Of a stretch of 64,000 bases of DNA, positions 35,528 to 44,478 are shown one piece after another. This DNA comes from an uncultured Paracoccaceae bacterium (lineage in GTDB: Bacteria; Pseudomonadota; Alphaproteobacteria; Rhodobacterales; Rhodobacteraceae): contig CANMAI010000009.1 of assembly GCA_947495795.1 (NCBI GenBank), positions 209,944 to 273,943 of the forward strand. The letters are read 5' to 3'. Numbering within the stretch: the stretch's first letter is position 1; the number at the start of each line of letters is the position of its first letter. The position numbers and the translations under genes were made by a program. A model generated the notes under the pieces. The model ran no database searches and was not told where the DNA came from. It worked only from the letters and a program-made list of their open reading frames with translations.

Positions 35528-36145
35528 TCATTGTTTCGTTTTCAGCAAGCCCGCTGAGAGTTGCTTGAAAGCCGCGACCGCGTTTTTGAAGACGGCGCGA
35601 GGATTATCCGCTGCCGCGATCCAGAGTGAGGCGTTGAGCGCTGCGCCGTTGAGGAGGCGGGCAGCGGCCTCCGCATCTACCGGGCAGACCGTTCCTTCGT
35701 CGATGAGTGCCTGGATTGTCTGTGTCGTCCGGCTCAGGCACGCATTCTGATTTGGCCATTGCGACGGATCGCCGAGTACGGCTGGCCCGTCCAGAAGCAT
35801 GATGCGCTGTATCTCAGGCTCCAGAGCCATCTCGATATACGCGATCTGTTCGGCGAGGAGCCCAAGCCACGGTGTTTCGGCTTTCTCCTGTTCGATGCGC
35901 ATCCGTTCCAAAATTTCTGCATCGATCTGATCGATAACGGCCTGAAGCAAGCCTTTCTTATCCCCGAAATTGTGATAGAGCGCGCCCCGCGTCAGGCCGG
36001 CATCTGCTGTGAGATCATCCATCGAGGATGCGGCGTAGCCTTTGGCCGCAAAGGCTTTCCGTGCTGCCCTAGTTAGCTTGGCACGGGTTTCTTCCATCAT
36101 CTCTGAACGTCGCTTTGCCGCCAATAACCTCTCCTGAACTTCCAT
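35528..36145 (-). CDS. TetR family transcriptional regulator
   Basis: A 205-residue TetR-type repressor. The helix-turn-helix lies near residues 22-66 (TRAARKAFAAKGYAASSMDD, then GLTRGALYHNFGDKKGLLQAV). The C-terminal ligand domain resembles the TetR_C group with a long LLAEQIAYIEMALEPEIQRI helix. It is transcribed divergently from the ridA gene, and three copies of an ATACG-N3-CGTAT palindrome fill the space between them, the nearest abutting this gene's ATG. The start is uncertain: ATG at 36145 has no ribosome-binding site and would be almost leaderless. TTG at 36124 has GGAG 6 bases upstream, and ATG at 36100 or 36097 begins the typical MEETRAKLTRAARKAF. Confidence 0.88.
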   Translation of the reverse strand: MEVQERLLAAKRRSEMMEETRAKLTRAARKAFAAKGYAASSMDDLTADAGLTRGALYHNFGDKKGLLQAVIDQIDAEILERMRIEQEKAETPWLGLLAEQIAYIEMALEPEIQRIMLLDGPAVLGDPSQWPNQNACLSRTTQTIQALIDEGTVCPVDAEAAARLLNGAALNASLWIAAADNPRAVFKNAVAAFKQLSAGLLKTKQ

Positions 36146-36210
36146 ATACGCTACGTATCTCTATTGACATACGGTTCGTATGTCAATATCTGTTCACATA
36201 CGAAGCGTAT
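36146..36210. promoter_or_regulatory. Three TetR operators over divergent promoters
   Basis: ATACG-N3-CGTAT occurs three times, centred at 36152, 36175 and 36204. The middle copy extends to a perfect 10+10 palindrome (TTGACATACG, GTT, CGTATGTCAA; 36164-36186). Each end of it is a TTGACA -35 box: one reads right to TATCTG (36187-36192) and one reads left to TAGAGA (36158-36163), both with 17-base spacers. The left operator covers the regulator's -10, and the right operator covers the expected start of the ridA transcript. Binding would shut off both genes. Confidence 0.85.
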
Positions 36211-36246
36211 GTAAGCGATAGAACAAATCAGAAAGGGATTAGAGAG

Positions 36247-36645
36247 ATGAACAAACGTGACGCTGTTTTTCCTGCTGGCAGGCAGGCGCTCTATGAAACC
36301 AACCGTTACTCGGCTGCGATCCGCTCAGATGATCTTCTGTTTGTTTCCGGACAGGTGGGCAGCCGGGAGGATGGCTCTCCGGAACCGAACTTCGAGAAGC
36401 AGGTTGAGCTTGCCTTTGCCAACCTCAAAGATGTGCTGAAGGCAGCAGGCTGCACCTTTGACGATGTGGTGGATGTGACCAGCTTCCACACGGACCCGGA
36501 GGCGCAGATTGGAGCTGTTTCGGCCGTTAGGCTGAAGGAGATAGGTGAGAAGCCCTACCCGAACTGGACAGCAGTGGGGGTAACCTGGCTTTCTGGCTTT
36601 GATTTCGAGATCAAGGTGATTGCACGCATTCCTGAGCCTGCCTGA
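36247..36645 (+). CDS. RidA family protein
   Basis: A 132-residue YjgF/YER057c/UK114 (Rid) family protein. RidA enzymes hydrolyse reactive enamine/imine intermediates such as 2-aminoacrylate; related subfamilies have other or unknown roles. Visible family blocks are RYSAAIRSDDLLFVSGQVGS, VELAFANLKDVLKAAGCTFDDVVDVT, and the C-terminal WTAVGVTWLSGFDFEIKVIARIP. The Arg that binds the carboxylate in classical RidA (usually R105 in VPKDVRVEIE..A) is not obvious here. ATG at 36247 is preceded by GAAAGGG. The gene is controlled with the divergent TetR gene by shared operators. That is not typical for housekeeping ridA and suggests response to a specific compound. Confidence 0.85.
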   Translation: MNKRDAVFPAGRQALYETNRYSAAIRSDDLLFVSGQVGSREDGSPEPNFEKQVELAFANLKDVLKAAGCTFDDVVDVTSFHTDPEAQIGAVSAVRLKEIGEKPYPNWTAVGVTWLSGFDFEIKVIARIPEPA

Positions 36646-36663
36646 CCAGCGACTTCAGAGAAT

Positions 36664-36691
36664 CCATCCGCTGCTGGAAGGCAGCGGATGG
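36664..36691. terminator. Bidirectional hairpin between ridA and DUF427 gene
   Basis: CCATCCGCTGC (36664-36674) and GCAGCGGATGG (36681-36691) form a perfect 11-bp stem with a 6-base loop. It lies 18 bases after the ridA stop and 31 bases beyond the stop of the convergent DUF427 gene. No T-run follows on either strand, but location and strength fit a shared terminator. Confidence 0.6.
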
Positions 36692-36722
36692 GTGGCTGAT
36701 TTGCTCCCTCAAACCACCTTGT

Positions 36723-37070
36723 TCAGACCTGTTCCACCGTCACTTTTTCCCCTGTGGAAAAGGCAAGGTGATCCTTTATGCGGGCGACATCTTCCCTTGG
36801 GGCTTCGTAAGACCAGGCAGTATTTTCCAACGGGCCGCTTTTGGCTGCTATGGTGAAGTAGCTGGCATCGCCCTTGTGGGGGCAGTGGGTCGATTTGTCC
36901 GTGGAATCCAGGAAAGCCATCTCAATGTCTTCGCGCGGGAAATAGACCACCTCCGGATATTTGCCTTCCTGCAGGGTGAGGGCGCTGGAGCTTTCGCCGA
37001 TGACTGCTCCTGCAGCGCGCACAACCCATTTGCCGGGGGCTTTGGTGATCGTGATATAGGCGTCTGTCAT
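36723..37070 (-). CDS. DUF427 protein
   Basis: A 115-residue cytosolic protein of the DUF427 family, small beta-rich proteins of unknown function that are common in proteobacteria and actinobacteria. Family blocks are PGKWVVRAAGAVIGES, YPEVVYFPREDIEMAFL, the cysteine-histidine turn STHCPHKGDASYFT and AWSYEAPREDVARIKDHLAF. ATG at 37070 (MTDAYITI) was chosen because GGAGGAAAG lies just upstream on the minus strand; the open frame extends further without similarity. It is convergent with ridA. Confidence 0.85.
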   Translation of the reverse strand: MTDAYITITKAPGKWVVRAAGAVIGESSSALTLQEGKYPEVVYFPREDIEMAFLDSTDKSTHCPHKGDASYFTIAAKSGPLENTAWSYEAPREDVARIKDHLAFSTGEKVTVEQV

Positions 37071-37161
37071 CGTCTTTCCTCCTGATGGCCCGGTTCGGCG
37101 GGCACGACTTTTGTGCATCCTTGCCGATGCCGTTTGCTGTCTTGGTGACGGTTCTGCTCCC

Positions 37162-38964
37162 TCAGAGTGGGGCGCAGGCCTGTTTGAGCCATGTGGCGGT
37201 TGCATCATCTACGCGAGGGGAGATGAGGCTGGCAGTTTGGGCGTGGTAAGCGTTGAGCCATTTCCGGTCTGCCGATGTGAGCAAGGTGGGGTCTATCAGC
37301 CGTCTGTCAATGGGGGCGAAGGTGATCGTCTCGAAGGCGAGCATAGGGCGTTCGCCGCCTGAAGGTATGCTTGCGGACTCTACCACCACGAGGTTTTCGA
37401 TGCGAATGCCGTAGGCACCTTCCTTGTAGTAGCCGGGTTCATTCGAGAGGATCATGCCGGGTTTGAGCGGTTCCGCGCCGCGGCGCGAGAGGTTTTGTGG
37501 GCCTTCATGGACGCCAAGATAGACGCCGACCCCATGGCCTGTGCCGTGATCGTAATCCATGCCCTCCTGCCAGAGGGCGATGCGGGCCAACGCATCGAGA
37601 TCGCGGCCTGCGAGGCCTTCGGGCCAGCGGGCGCGGGAGAGATTGATCATGCCCTTCAGCACGAGAGTGAAGGCGCGGCGCGCGTCTTCCGCCACAGGGC
37701 CTGTGGCGATTGTGCGGGTGATGTCGGTGGTGCCGTTGAGGTATTGGCCGCCGCTATCGACAAGCAGAAGGTCTCCCGGGGTGACCGGGCGGTTGCTCTC
37801 TTCCGTGACGCGGTAGTGGACGATGGCCCCATTTGGGCCTGCGCCGGAGATCGTCTCGAACGAGATATCCTGCAATGTGTTGGCGGCCCGTCTGTAGCCT
37901 TCGAGTTCCTTGACCACATCAATTTCCGTGAGTTTTCCGGACGGAGCGGCCTGATCGAGCCAGCAGAGAAAGCGGGCCATTGCAGCAGCATCGGTAAGAT
38001 GGGCCTCGCGCGTGCCCTTTAGTTCGGCGTCGGTTTTGCAGGCTTTGGGAAGGATACAGGGATCGCGCATCCAGTGCACTTCTGCTGCATCGGAGAGACA
38101 GCTTTGGACATAAAGGGGTGTGGTTGTAGGATCGAGAGCGATGCGACCGGTAAGAGCGGCTAGCGCTTCGGCGAAGGTTTCCGGCTCGGCGATGCGGACC
38201 TCAGGGCCGAGATGCGTTCGGATCTCGTCGCTCAGCTTGGCAGATGCCATGAAGAGGGAGACGGTTTTGTCGGCATGCAGGATCGCGAAGCCGTGGGCCA
38301 CGGGCATCCGGGGAATATCGGAGCCACGGATGTTGAGAAGCCATGCAATGCTGTCCGGCAGGGTGAGGACGGTGGCCTGGACGTTCTCCGTTTTTAGAAT
38401 TCCTGCAATCTCGGAGCGCTTTTCGGCGTGGGATCTGCCTGCAAGTTCCTTCGGGAAAATGGAGACCTTGCCCATGGGTGGCGCGGGTTGATCCTGCCAG
38501 ACTGTATCAATCGGGTTCTCTGAAAGAGGCTTCAGGGTGATGTCTTTCAGACTGAGCGCCTTGCGCAGATCCTCGATTTCCTTGTGTCCGTGGAGCCAGG
38601 GATCGAAGCCGAGACTGCTGCCCTTGGCGAGAGTTTCCAGAAGCCAGTCTTTGGGGCTTTCCTGCGGGATCTGACGATAGGTGAAAACGGCGTCATCCGT
38701 CTGATTTCGGACCTGAAGGGTGTAGCGGCCATCCGTGAAAATGGCAGCATGATCGGCCAGAACGATGCACTGGCCTGCGGAGCCGGTGAAGCTGGTGAGC
38801 CATGCGAGTCGCTCATCCCGATCTGCCACATTTTCGCCATTATGTGCGTCTGAACGCGGCACGAGAAAGCCCGATAGGCCGTTTCTCGCCAATTCTGACC
38901 GCAATGAGGCAACCCGATTTTTGCCTGTTTCAGGCGTTGTAGAGGCAATAAATGTCTGAAACAT
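37162..38964 (-). CDS. Xaa-Pro aminopeptidase (M24B, aminopeptidase P)
   Basis: A 600-residue aminopeptidase P of the long, three-domain type, which removes N-terminal residues preceding proline. The two N-terminal creatinase-like domains are followed by the pita-bread catalytic domain. The dinuclear metal ligands are visible: Asp in LLVDSGGQY, Asp in GTTDITRT, His in HGTGHGVG, Glu in LSNEPGYY and Glu in IRIENLVVV. ATG at 38964 (MFQTFIAST) was preferred to an earlier in-frame start because family similarity begins there. The short-form E. coli enzyme is about 440 residues; the long form here is frequent in alphaproteobacteria and eukaryotes. Confidence 0.92.
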   Translation of the reverse strand: MFQTFIASTTPETGKNRVASLRSELARNGLSGFLVPRSDAHNGENVADRDERLAWLTSFTGSAGQCIVLADHAAIFTDGRYTLQVRNQTDDAVFTYRQIPQESPKDWLLETLAKGSSLGFDPWLHGHKEIEDLRKALSLKDITLKPLSENPIDTVWQDQPAPPMGKVSIFPKELAGRSHAEKRSEIAGILKTENVQATVLTLPDSIAWLLNIRGSDIPRMPVAHGFAILHADKTVSLFMASAKLSDEIRTHLGPEVRIAEPETFAEALAALTGRIALDPTTTPLYVQSCLSDAAEVHWMRDPCILPKACKTDAELKGTREAHLTDAAAMARFLCWLDQAAPSGKLTEIDVVKELEGYRRAANTLQDISFETISGAGPNGAIVHYRVTEESNRPVTPGDLLLVDSGGQYLNGTTDITRTIATGPVAEDARRAFTLVLKGMINLSRARWPEGLAGRDLDALARIALWQEGMDYDHGTGHGVGVYLGVHEGPQNLSRRGAEPLKPGMILSNEPGYYKEGAYGIRIENLVVVESASIPSGGERPMLAFETITFAPIDRRLIDPTLLTSADRKWLNAYHAQTASLISPRVDDATATWLKQACAPL

Positions 38965-39077
38965 AGGCGTCTTTCTGCAAGTTGAGGGGGTGAACATGGG
39001 CGAGATTTTCCCGTGCCGTTTTCCGGCCATAATGTGCGGGGATAACGTGCCGATACAAGCCTTTGGAGGGCAATTTT

Positions 39078-39389
39078 ATGCGGACAATGTTTGCACTGGT
39101 GTTTTTTGTGTTAGCTGCGTGGCGTGGATATATCGACTGGCAAGCGACGATGGCACAAGGTGAAGACCTTGCAATGGCCAATGCGGGAACCGTGTGGCTA
39201 GGCCTGAGCCCAGGCACATTGGAGAGTATCAGCGTATGGGCGCAGGGGTTGGAAACACCTTTGCTCTGGGACCCTGCGCTGGTGACATTTCTGAGCGCTC
39301 CGCTGGCCCCGATGTTGTTGGTTCTCGCGATTTTCTTCTTCGTGATCCGGCGCAAAGCCGAGCCGATGCGGCACGGCGAGATGGCCTGA
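39078..39389 (+). CDS. Small two-helix membrane protein, function unknown
   Basis: A 103-residue protein with a first membrane helix at about residues 3-20 and a second at about 74-93 (LAPMLLVLAIFFFVIRR), joined by a periplasmic segment of about 50 residues. It ends in a short basic cytoplasmic tail. ATG at 39078 has a strong GGAGGG 8 bases upstream. It lies between the divergent aminopeptidase gene and the convergent oxygenase gene, so it is a single-gene transcript. No family was recognised. Confidence 0.7.
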   Translation: MRTMFALVFFVLAAWRGYIDWQATMAQGEDLAMANAGTVWLGLSPGTLESISVWAQGLETPLLWDPALVTFLSAPLAPMLLVLAIFFFVIRRKAEPMRHGEMA

Positions 39390-39393
39390 GCCT

Positions 39394-40332
39394 TCATCCC
39401 TTTCCGAATGTGTGTTCGTAAGTCGCGTTGAGGCGACTTGCGAGATAATCCGCCCCGGTAACGGGCGGATATTTCGGCGTTCCGGTTCCGGGCAGCGCTG
39501 TGATCACGCTATCCGGGTTGGGATCGAGGAAGAAGGCGAGGGAGTACCGCTCCTTCGGCGGTGGCAGCACGCGGTGCGGTGTGGAAACATAAACATCGTT
39601 TGACCAGCGCATCAGAAGATCGGCGATATTGATGATGTAGGCATCATCGACCTGCGGTACATCTATCCAATCGCCCGTGCGGGGCTTTACCTGCAGGCCG
39701 GGCACGCCATCTGTGGTGAGCAACGTGATCGTGCCGTAATCGGTATGCTCGCCTGCGCCTATCTCTCCGGGTGCGCCGGTGGCTGGTGGATAGCGGAGGA
39801 GGCGGAGCGTGGCGAGCGGCTGGTCTAGATGCTTGTCGAAGAAGGTTTCTTCAATGCCGAGATCGAGGGCGATGGCGCTGTGAAGCGCAATACCGAAGGC
39901 GTGCACCGACTCGAAATAGGCGAGCATTGTTTCCTTGAAATCCGGGAGCGTGGGCCAGAGATTTACGCCGCGAAAGGGCTCTCCGGCCAGAACGCGGGGA
40001 TCGTCTTCGCTGAGATCAAGGCCAATGTTGAAGGCCTCCTTGCTGTCGCGGATGCCACTTTTCTCATCAAGGAACTCTTCGCCGATCTGGCTGTAGCCGC
40101 GATTGTGCGGAGAGTTGGAGATCGCCATTTCCTCCTTCACCGCAATGGGTTGCGCGAAGTAGGCTCGGCTCATCTCGAACGCACGGGCGCGCAGATCCTT
40201 CGGCACGGGCGGGTTTGAGATGATGAGAAAGCCCGTATCGCGGCAGGCACGGCTGAGATCGGCCACGAAACCTGCACGGTCGGTGCCCTGAAAGCGGGTG
40301 TAGTCGAGGATCGGGATCAATTTGGGCTCCAC
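39394..40332 (-). CDS. 2-Oxoglutarate/Fe(II) oxygenase, isopenicillin N synthase family
   Basis: A 312-residue non-heme iron oxygenase. The N-terminal DIOX_N part (LIPILDYTRFQGTDR, then ACRDTGFLIISNPP) and the C-terminal 2OG-FeII_Oxy part are both present. The iron triad is His and Asp of GEHTDYGTIT and His of VSTPHRVLPP, and the 2-oxoglutarate-binding Arg-x-Ser is in ERYSLAFF. Such enzymes hydroxylate or desaturate small molecules; bacterial members next to no biosynthetic cluster often have unknown substrates. Start ATG at 40332. It ends 5 bases from the convergent small membrane protein gene. Confidence 0.9.
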   Translation of the reverse strand: MEPKLIPILDYTRFQGTDRAGFVADLSRACRDTGFLIISNPPVPKDLRARAFEMSRAYFAQPIAVKEEMAISNSPHNRGYSQIGEEFLDEKSGIRDSKEAFNIGLDLSEDDPRVLAGEPFRGVNLWPTLPDFKETMLAYFESVHAFGIALHSAIALDLGIEETFFDKHLDQPLATLRLLRYPPATGAPGEIGAGEHTDYGTITLLTTDGVPGLQVKPRTGDWIDVPQVDDAYIINIADLLMRWSNDVYVSTPHRVLPPPKERYSLAFFLDPNPDSVITALPGTGTPKYPPVTGADYLASRLNATYEHTFGKG

Positions 40333-40457
40333 TTCTGGGTACGCTCTTTGATGATGTATCAGATTCGCAGGCTGCTCTCAGCGATTTGCGACACTGAAGC
40401 GATTTCGGCACAAGTTTCGGGTCGCAGAGTGTGGCCGTTGCGACCATAGTCTGGCCC

Positions 40458-41372
40458 ATGAGTATGGAACGCCAGATGACGCTGAAGAGTTGGGGCCTCT
40501 TGGTCGTGCTTTCGATCCTGTGGGGGGGAAGTTTTTTCTTTGTGGAGGTGGCCGTTGGCCATGTGCCGCCGCTGACGATTGTGCTGGTGCGGGTGGGGCT
40601 GGCGGCGATTATTCTCTGGGCGGTTGTAGGCTTTTTCGGAGCGGCCATACCGAGAGAGCGCCGGGTGTGGCTGGCCTTTCTCGGGATGGGTATCCTCAAC
40701 AATGTGATCCCGTTTTGTCTGATCGTCTGGGGGCAGACGGAAGTTTCCTCTGGTGTCGCATCAATCCTCAACGCCACGACACCGCTTTTTGGGGTGGTGG
40801 TGGCGCATGTTTTGACGGCGGACGAAAAGATAACGCCGGCGCGGCTTTTTGGAGTGGTGGCGGGAATTTCAGGTGTGAGCATCATGATGGGGGGAGCCGT
40901 CTTTGCGCCGGGGCAGGGGATATGGGGATTTGTGGCGGTGCTTGCCGCTGCGTTCAGCTACAGTCTGGCAGGTGTGTTCGGGCGGCGATTTCAGTCGTTG
41001 GGGGTGACGCCCGTGGTAACAGCGGCGGGGCAGGTGACGGCTTCTACCCTTGTTTTGATGCCGATTTCGCTGCTGATTGATCGCCCATGGCAGCTTGAGT
41101 GGCCGGGCTTGGAGGTTGCTGCATCGCTTGTTGCGTTGGCGGCACTTTCCACTGCATTGGCCTATATCCTCTATTTTCGGCTATTGGCTGTTGCTGGTGC
41201 GACCAACCTTCTGCTGGTGACATTCCTGGTTCCGGTAAGTGCCATTTTGCTTGGTAGTGCGGTGTTGGGTGAGGTGCTGACGCTTGGGCACATCGCAGGG
41301 ATGGCCCTGATTGGAACGGGGCTCGCCGCGATTGATGGGCGGATCGGGGCGGCAATCCTGCGAAGGGCCTGA
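40458..41372 (+). CDS. EamA/DMT superfamily transporter
   Basis: A 304-residue inner-membrane transporter with ten predicted helices in two EamA repeats. The first repeat starts at SWGLLVVLSILWGGSFFFVE and the second at GIWGFVAVLAAAFSYSLAGV. Members export amino acids, nucleosides or other metabolites; the substrate is unknown. ATG at 40458 (MSMERQ) is used. ATG at 40464 is equally possible, and no strong ribosome-binding site distinguishes them. It is divergent from the oxygenase gene. Confidence 0.87.
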   Translation: MSMERQMTLKSWGLLVVLSILWGGSFFFVEVAVGHVPPLTIVLVRVGLAAIILWAVVGFFGAAIPRERRVWLAFLGMGILNNVIPFCLIVWGQTEVSSGVASILNATTPLFGVVVAHVLTADEKITPARLFGVVAGISGVSIMMGGAVFAPGQGIWGFVAVLAAAFSYSLAGVFGRRFQSLGVTPVVTAAGQVTASTLVLMPISLLIDRPWQLEWPGLEVAASLVALAALSTALAYILYFRLLAVAGATNLLLVTFLVPVSAILLGSAVLGEVLTLGHIAGMALIGTGLAAIDGRIGAAILRRA

Positions 41373-41764
41373 TGCGGCACTGCTTCAAATAATTTTGCGT
41401 AAACTGTGAAAATCGGGTAGTATTAAGCCAGTGTTGCCCGGAAAGCTGGGTTTTTATTGTGTAAGACGGAGTGTGTCATGCCGGAATGCGTGAAGACGTG
41501 CGAGTGCTGCGGAGGGCTGCGGTATGGGGCCTGAAACGCAGCGCAAGCCGGAAGCGGTTGCATCGAATAGTGGATATTGGGGAGTTCTGGATGCCTTCTT
41601 TGAGGCCTCCGACAACGGCCCCTTGAGCGTGCGTCCTTTTGCTGCGCAGGGTATGAGCCTGCGCTATCTTGGGATCGTGCCATGCGCATCTGCGCGACCT
41701 ACAGAGCTGCCAGGTACTGCTGATCGCGACGCCTGAGCGTTCTATCTAAGGTTCTTTGACAAAT
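41373..41764. other. Gap between EamA gene and cobT, no gene recognised
   Basis: This 392-bp stretch lies between convergent genes. It contains a likely terminator at 41436-41456. Short open frames exist, including an 18-codon one at 41478 rich in Cys, but none has supporting signals. No tRNA or known RNA was recognised. Confidence 0.4.
41436..41456 (+). terminator. Probable intrinsic terminator after the EamA gene
   Basis: GCCCGG and CTGGGT form a 6-bp stem (two G-U pairs) around an AAAG loop, and the T-run TTTTTATT follows directly. The stem is short, but the T-run and the position 64 bases after the stop codon support the call. Confidence 0.5.
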
Positions 41765-43627
41765 TCAGGCGCGGCGCTTCTGTTTGCCGCGTGCGGTATC
41801 GGATGCGAAAAGCGAAGCAAGCTGCTCTGTCATCGCACCTGCAAGCTGCTCCACATCTGTAATAGTGACCGCGCGATCATAGTAGCGCGTAACGTCGTGC
41901 CCGATGCCAATGGCGATCAGTTCGACAGCACGGCGCTTCTCGATGAGCGCAATCACATCGCGGAGGTGTTTTTCGAGGTAGCTCGCGGGGTTCACGGACA
42001 GAGTGCTGTCATCCACCGGGGCGCCATCGGAGATGACCATGAGAATGCGGCGCGCTTCGGGGCGGGCGATCATGCGTCGGTGAGCCCATTCGAGCGCCTC
42101 ACCGTCGATGTTCTCTTTCAGAATGCCCTCCTTCATCATCAGACCGAGATTGGGGCGCGATCGCCGCCAGGGAGCATCGGCTGATTTGTAGATGATGTGG
42201 CGAAGATCGTTGAGACGACCGGGCAGAGGCTCCCGCCCTTCGGCCAGCCATTGCTCGCGAGATTGGCCGCCTTTCCACGCGCGGGTTGTGAAGCCGAGGA
42301 TCTCGCATTTTACCTGGCATCGTTCCAGCGTGCGGGCAAGAACATCGGCGCAGATGGCAGCGATGGAGATCGGGCGGCCGCGCATGGAGCCGGAATTATC
42401 CAGAAGCAGGGTTACGATTGTATCGCGGAACTCGGTATCTGTTTCCTGTTTGAAGGAAAGCGGTGTCGTGGGGTTGGCCACGACACGGGCGAGGCGGCCC
42501 GCATCAAGCGTGCCTTCTTCAAGATCGAAATCCCAACTGCGGTTCTGCTGCGCTTGAAGTCGGCGCTGGAGGCGGTTCGCAAGGCGGCTTACGGCCCCTT
42601 TCAGAGGCTCCAGTTGCTGATCGAGATATGCGCGGAGACGCTCCAGCTCCACCGGATCGGCGAGCTCTTCGGCAGAAATTTCCTCATCGAATTTGGTCTC
42701 GAACACCATATAGTTCGGATCAGCATCGGAGATCGGCGGAGGCAGTGGGCGATCGGTCGGGGGCTGGCCATCATCGGTTTCCACCTCTTCGCCCATTTCG
42801 GCATCGTCCGTATCTTCAACGCTGACCTGCGCCTGCTGGCTGTCCATCGCCTCGGCGCTTTCCTGTTCGTCGGAGCTTTCCTGCTCCTCCGCGTCGGCGT
42901 CCTCCTCCGGGCCATCCTCGGTGGACTGATCGTCACCGTCCTCTTCATCGTCCGCATTGTCTTCGGGATCTTCGAGATCGGGATCATCGCCAAGCTGATC
43001 GCCGTAGCCGAGATCGGAGATGACCTGGCGCGCAAGTTTGGAGAAGGCCTGCTGATCGTTCAGGGCCTCATCGACATTGGCGAGCGTTTCGCCTGCCTCC
43101 CCTTCAAGGAACCCGCGCCAGAGCTCCATCACGTTCTGGGCACCCTCGGGAAGTGCGCGGCCTGTGGCGAGGTGGCGGATCAGGAAGCCCGCTGCTTCGG
43201 CAAGTGGAGCTTCGGCGGCATCCTTGATTTGTGCATAGCCGCGACGCTTGCATTCCGCATCGATCTTGGCATCGATATTGCCTGCGGTGCCCGGCATGGC
43301 GCGCGCGCCCATTGCCTCGCAACGCGCGGTTTCCATTGCCTCATATAGGGCTTGAGCAATTTCGCCTTCGGGTGCGTAGCGGCGGTGGGTGGCCGGGTTG
43401 TGGAAACGATGGCGGAGCGCATAGGCATCGGCTGTGCCGCGGGCGAGCAGAACCTCCTCCCGCGTCATCCTGCGGGTGACCTGGGGAAGCCGTGCTGCGT
43501 CATTCGTCAGGCCTGGAGGATCGACGGAATAGCTGACCGCCAGCTCACCATCATTGGCGAGCGCCTTGGTCGCTTCTGTCAGGGCCTTTTTAAAGGGATC
43601 GGCCGGATTATCCGATGGCGTACTCAT
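41765..43627 (-). CDS. cobT: Cobaltochelatase subunit CobT
   Basis: CobT works with CobS and CobN to insert cobalt in the aerobic cobalamin pathway. The 620-residue protein has the CobT N-terminal domain, a highly acidic linker of about 90 residues (about 205-300, mostly Asp and Glu), and a C-terminal von Willebrand A domain. The MIDAS motif there is DNSGSM (near residue 410), with a later SDGAPVDDS. This matches CobT and the related BchD-like AAA partner role, but CobT itself has no Walker motifs. cobS is usually immediately upstream, but the upstream gene here is an unrelated short secreted protein on the opposite strand. No other cobalamin gene is in the window. Confidence 0.95.
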   Translation of the reverse strand: MSTPSDNPADPFKKALTEATKALANDGELAVSYSVDPPGLTNDAARLPQVTRRMTREEVLLARGTADAYALRHRFHNPATHRRYAPEGEIAQALYEAMETARCEAMGARAMPGTAGNIDAKIDAECKRRGYAQIKDAAEAPLAEAAGFLIRHLATGRALPEGAQNVMELWRGFLEGEAGETLANVDEALNDQQAFSKLARQVISDLGYGDQLGDDPDLEDPEDNADDEEDGDDQSTEDGPEEDADAEEQESSDEQESAEAMDSQQAQVSVEDTDDAEMGEEVETDDGQPPTDRPLPPPISDADPNYMVFETKFDEEISAEELADPVELERLRAYLDQQLEPLKGAVSRLANRLQRRLQAQQNRSWDFDLEEGTLDAGRLARVVANPTTPLSFKQETDTEFRDTIVTLLLDNSGSMRGRPISIAAICADVLARTLERCQVKCEILGFTTRAWKGGQSREQWLAEGREPLPGRLNDLRHIIYKSADAPWRRSRPNLGLMMKEGILKENIDGEALEWAHRRMIARPEARRILMVISDGAPVDDSTLSVNPASYLEKHLRDVIALIEKRRAVELIAIGIGHDVTRYYDRAVTITDVEQLAGAMTEQLASLFASDTARGKQKRRA

Positions 43628-43789
43628 GAAACCAGCACATGGAACAGCAAGGGCGCTTTGGCAAGGGTTGAAGCCTATCCCGAAGGGAGTATCGCGCCTA
43701 AATGGGCACTCCGGCCGCGCTGTTTTGTGGTTTTTGTAACGGTTTTATGACTGTTCCGTGCTAGCCTCTGTGAAGGCAGGAGGCGCAAA

Positions 43790-44251
43790 ATGGCGTGGAA
43801 AAGAAAGGTGGTGGGCGTTTTGGTGCTGGGATTTGCGCTGGGATCAGCCCATCCGGCGGCGGCTGAACGCTTTGAGCAGACTTGTACATATTTTGAAGCA
43901 ATTGCCTTCAACGATAAGGCACGTGCCGGGTATGAGACGTTTCGGATGGGTTTGGCACGCGATTGCCGAGCCGCGCTGACAATGCTGCAAACCAGCGAGC
44001 CGGGCCGGGAGCCGGAACAGGCAAGGGCCTATCTGGCGCAACTGCAGGTTTACAGAACAACATTGCTCAGTATGACGATGGAGCGGTTTGAGCAACAGCG
44101 TGCAGGCCAGGAGCAGGCGCGGCGCGCATTTGGCGGCAGGGTGATGGTGCGGCCAGTAAGCCAGACGGGTGCATTTTTGATCGCGCGTTCCATGGGGTTG
44201 GTGGCTGCCCAGAAGAAATGGGCCGTTTGGACGGAAGCGAGAGCCAAATAG
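43790..44251 (+). CDS. Small secreted protein, function unknown
   Basis: A 153-residue protein with a Sec signal peptide (VVGVLVLGFALGSAHPAAA, cleavage near residue 25). The mature part is helical, with two Cys (residues about 32 and 59) that may form a disulfide and a Gln/Arg-rich helix (ERFEQQRAGQEQARRAFGGR). ATG at 43790 has GGAGG 8 bases upstream. It is divergent from cobT and followed by a hairpin at 44261. No family was recognised; a periplasmic location is inferred. Confidence 0.65.
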   Translation: MAWKRKVVGVLVLGFALGSAHPAAAERFEQTCTYFEAIAFNDKARAGYETFRMGLARDCRAALTMLQTSEPGREPEQARAYLAQLQVYRTTLLSMTMERFEQQRAGQEQARRAFGGRVMVRPVSQTGAFLIARSMGLVAAQKKWAVWTEARAK

Positions 44252-44260
44252 ACCGGTATT

Positions 44261-44281
44261 CTGTGCGGGAGCGCACAGTTT
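44261..44281 (+). terminator. Hairpin after the small secreted protein gene
   Basis: CTGTGCG (44261-44267) and CGCACAG (44272-44278) form a perfect 7-bp stem with a GGAG loop, followed by TTT. It lies 10 bases after the stop codon, so a weak intrinsic terminator is likely. Confidence 0.55.
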
Positions 44282-44478
44282 GGGCACATTGGCCATCCGG
44301 CATCTGTGACAAGTGTGTGGTTCCTGCTATCCATTGCGGCGTGGCGTGCCTAGGTGTATTTGCACTGGATATGTGTATTTCGGGGTAAGATCCCTATTGA
44401 GTAAGTGTAGTGTTCCGACGCTTGGATACAGCTTGTCTGTTGGTTGGTTTTTGCGCGGAACGAGTGAGAGTGGGAAGA

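Noticed and set aside
41478..41534. An 18-residue Cys-rich micro-ORF (MPECVKTCECCGGLRYGA)
   Set aside because: No ribosome-binding site, no conservation evidence, and short Cys-rich frames arise by chance.
42197..43348. A 383-codon open frame on the plus strand inside cobT
   Set aside because: Antisense to the acidic and VWA regions of cobT, whose motifs are unambiguous. The plus-strand translation has no family signature.
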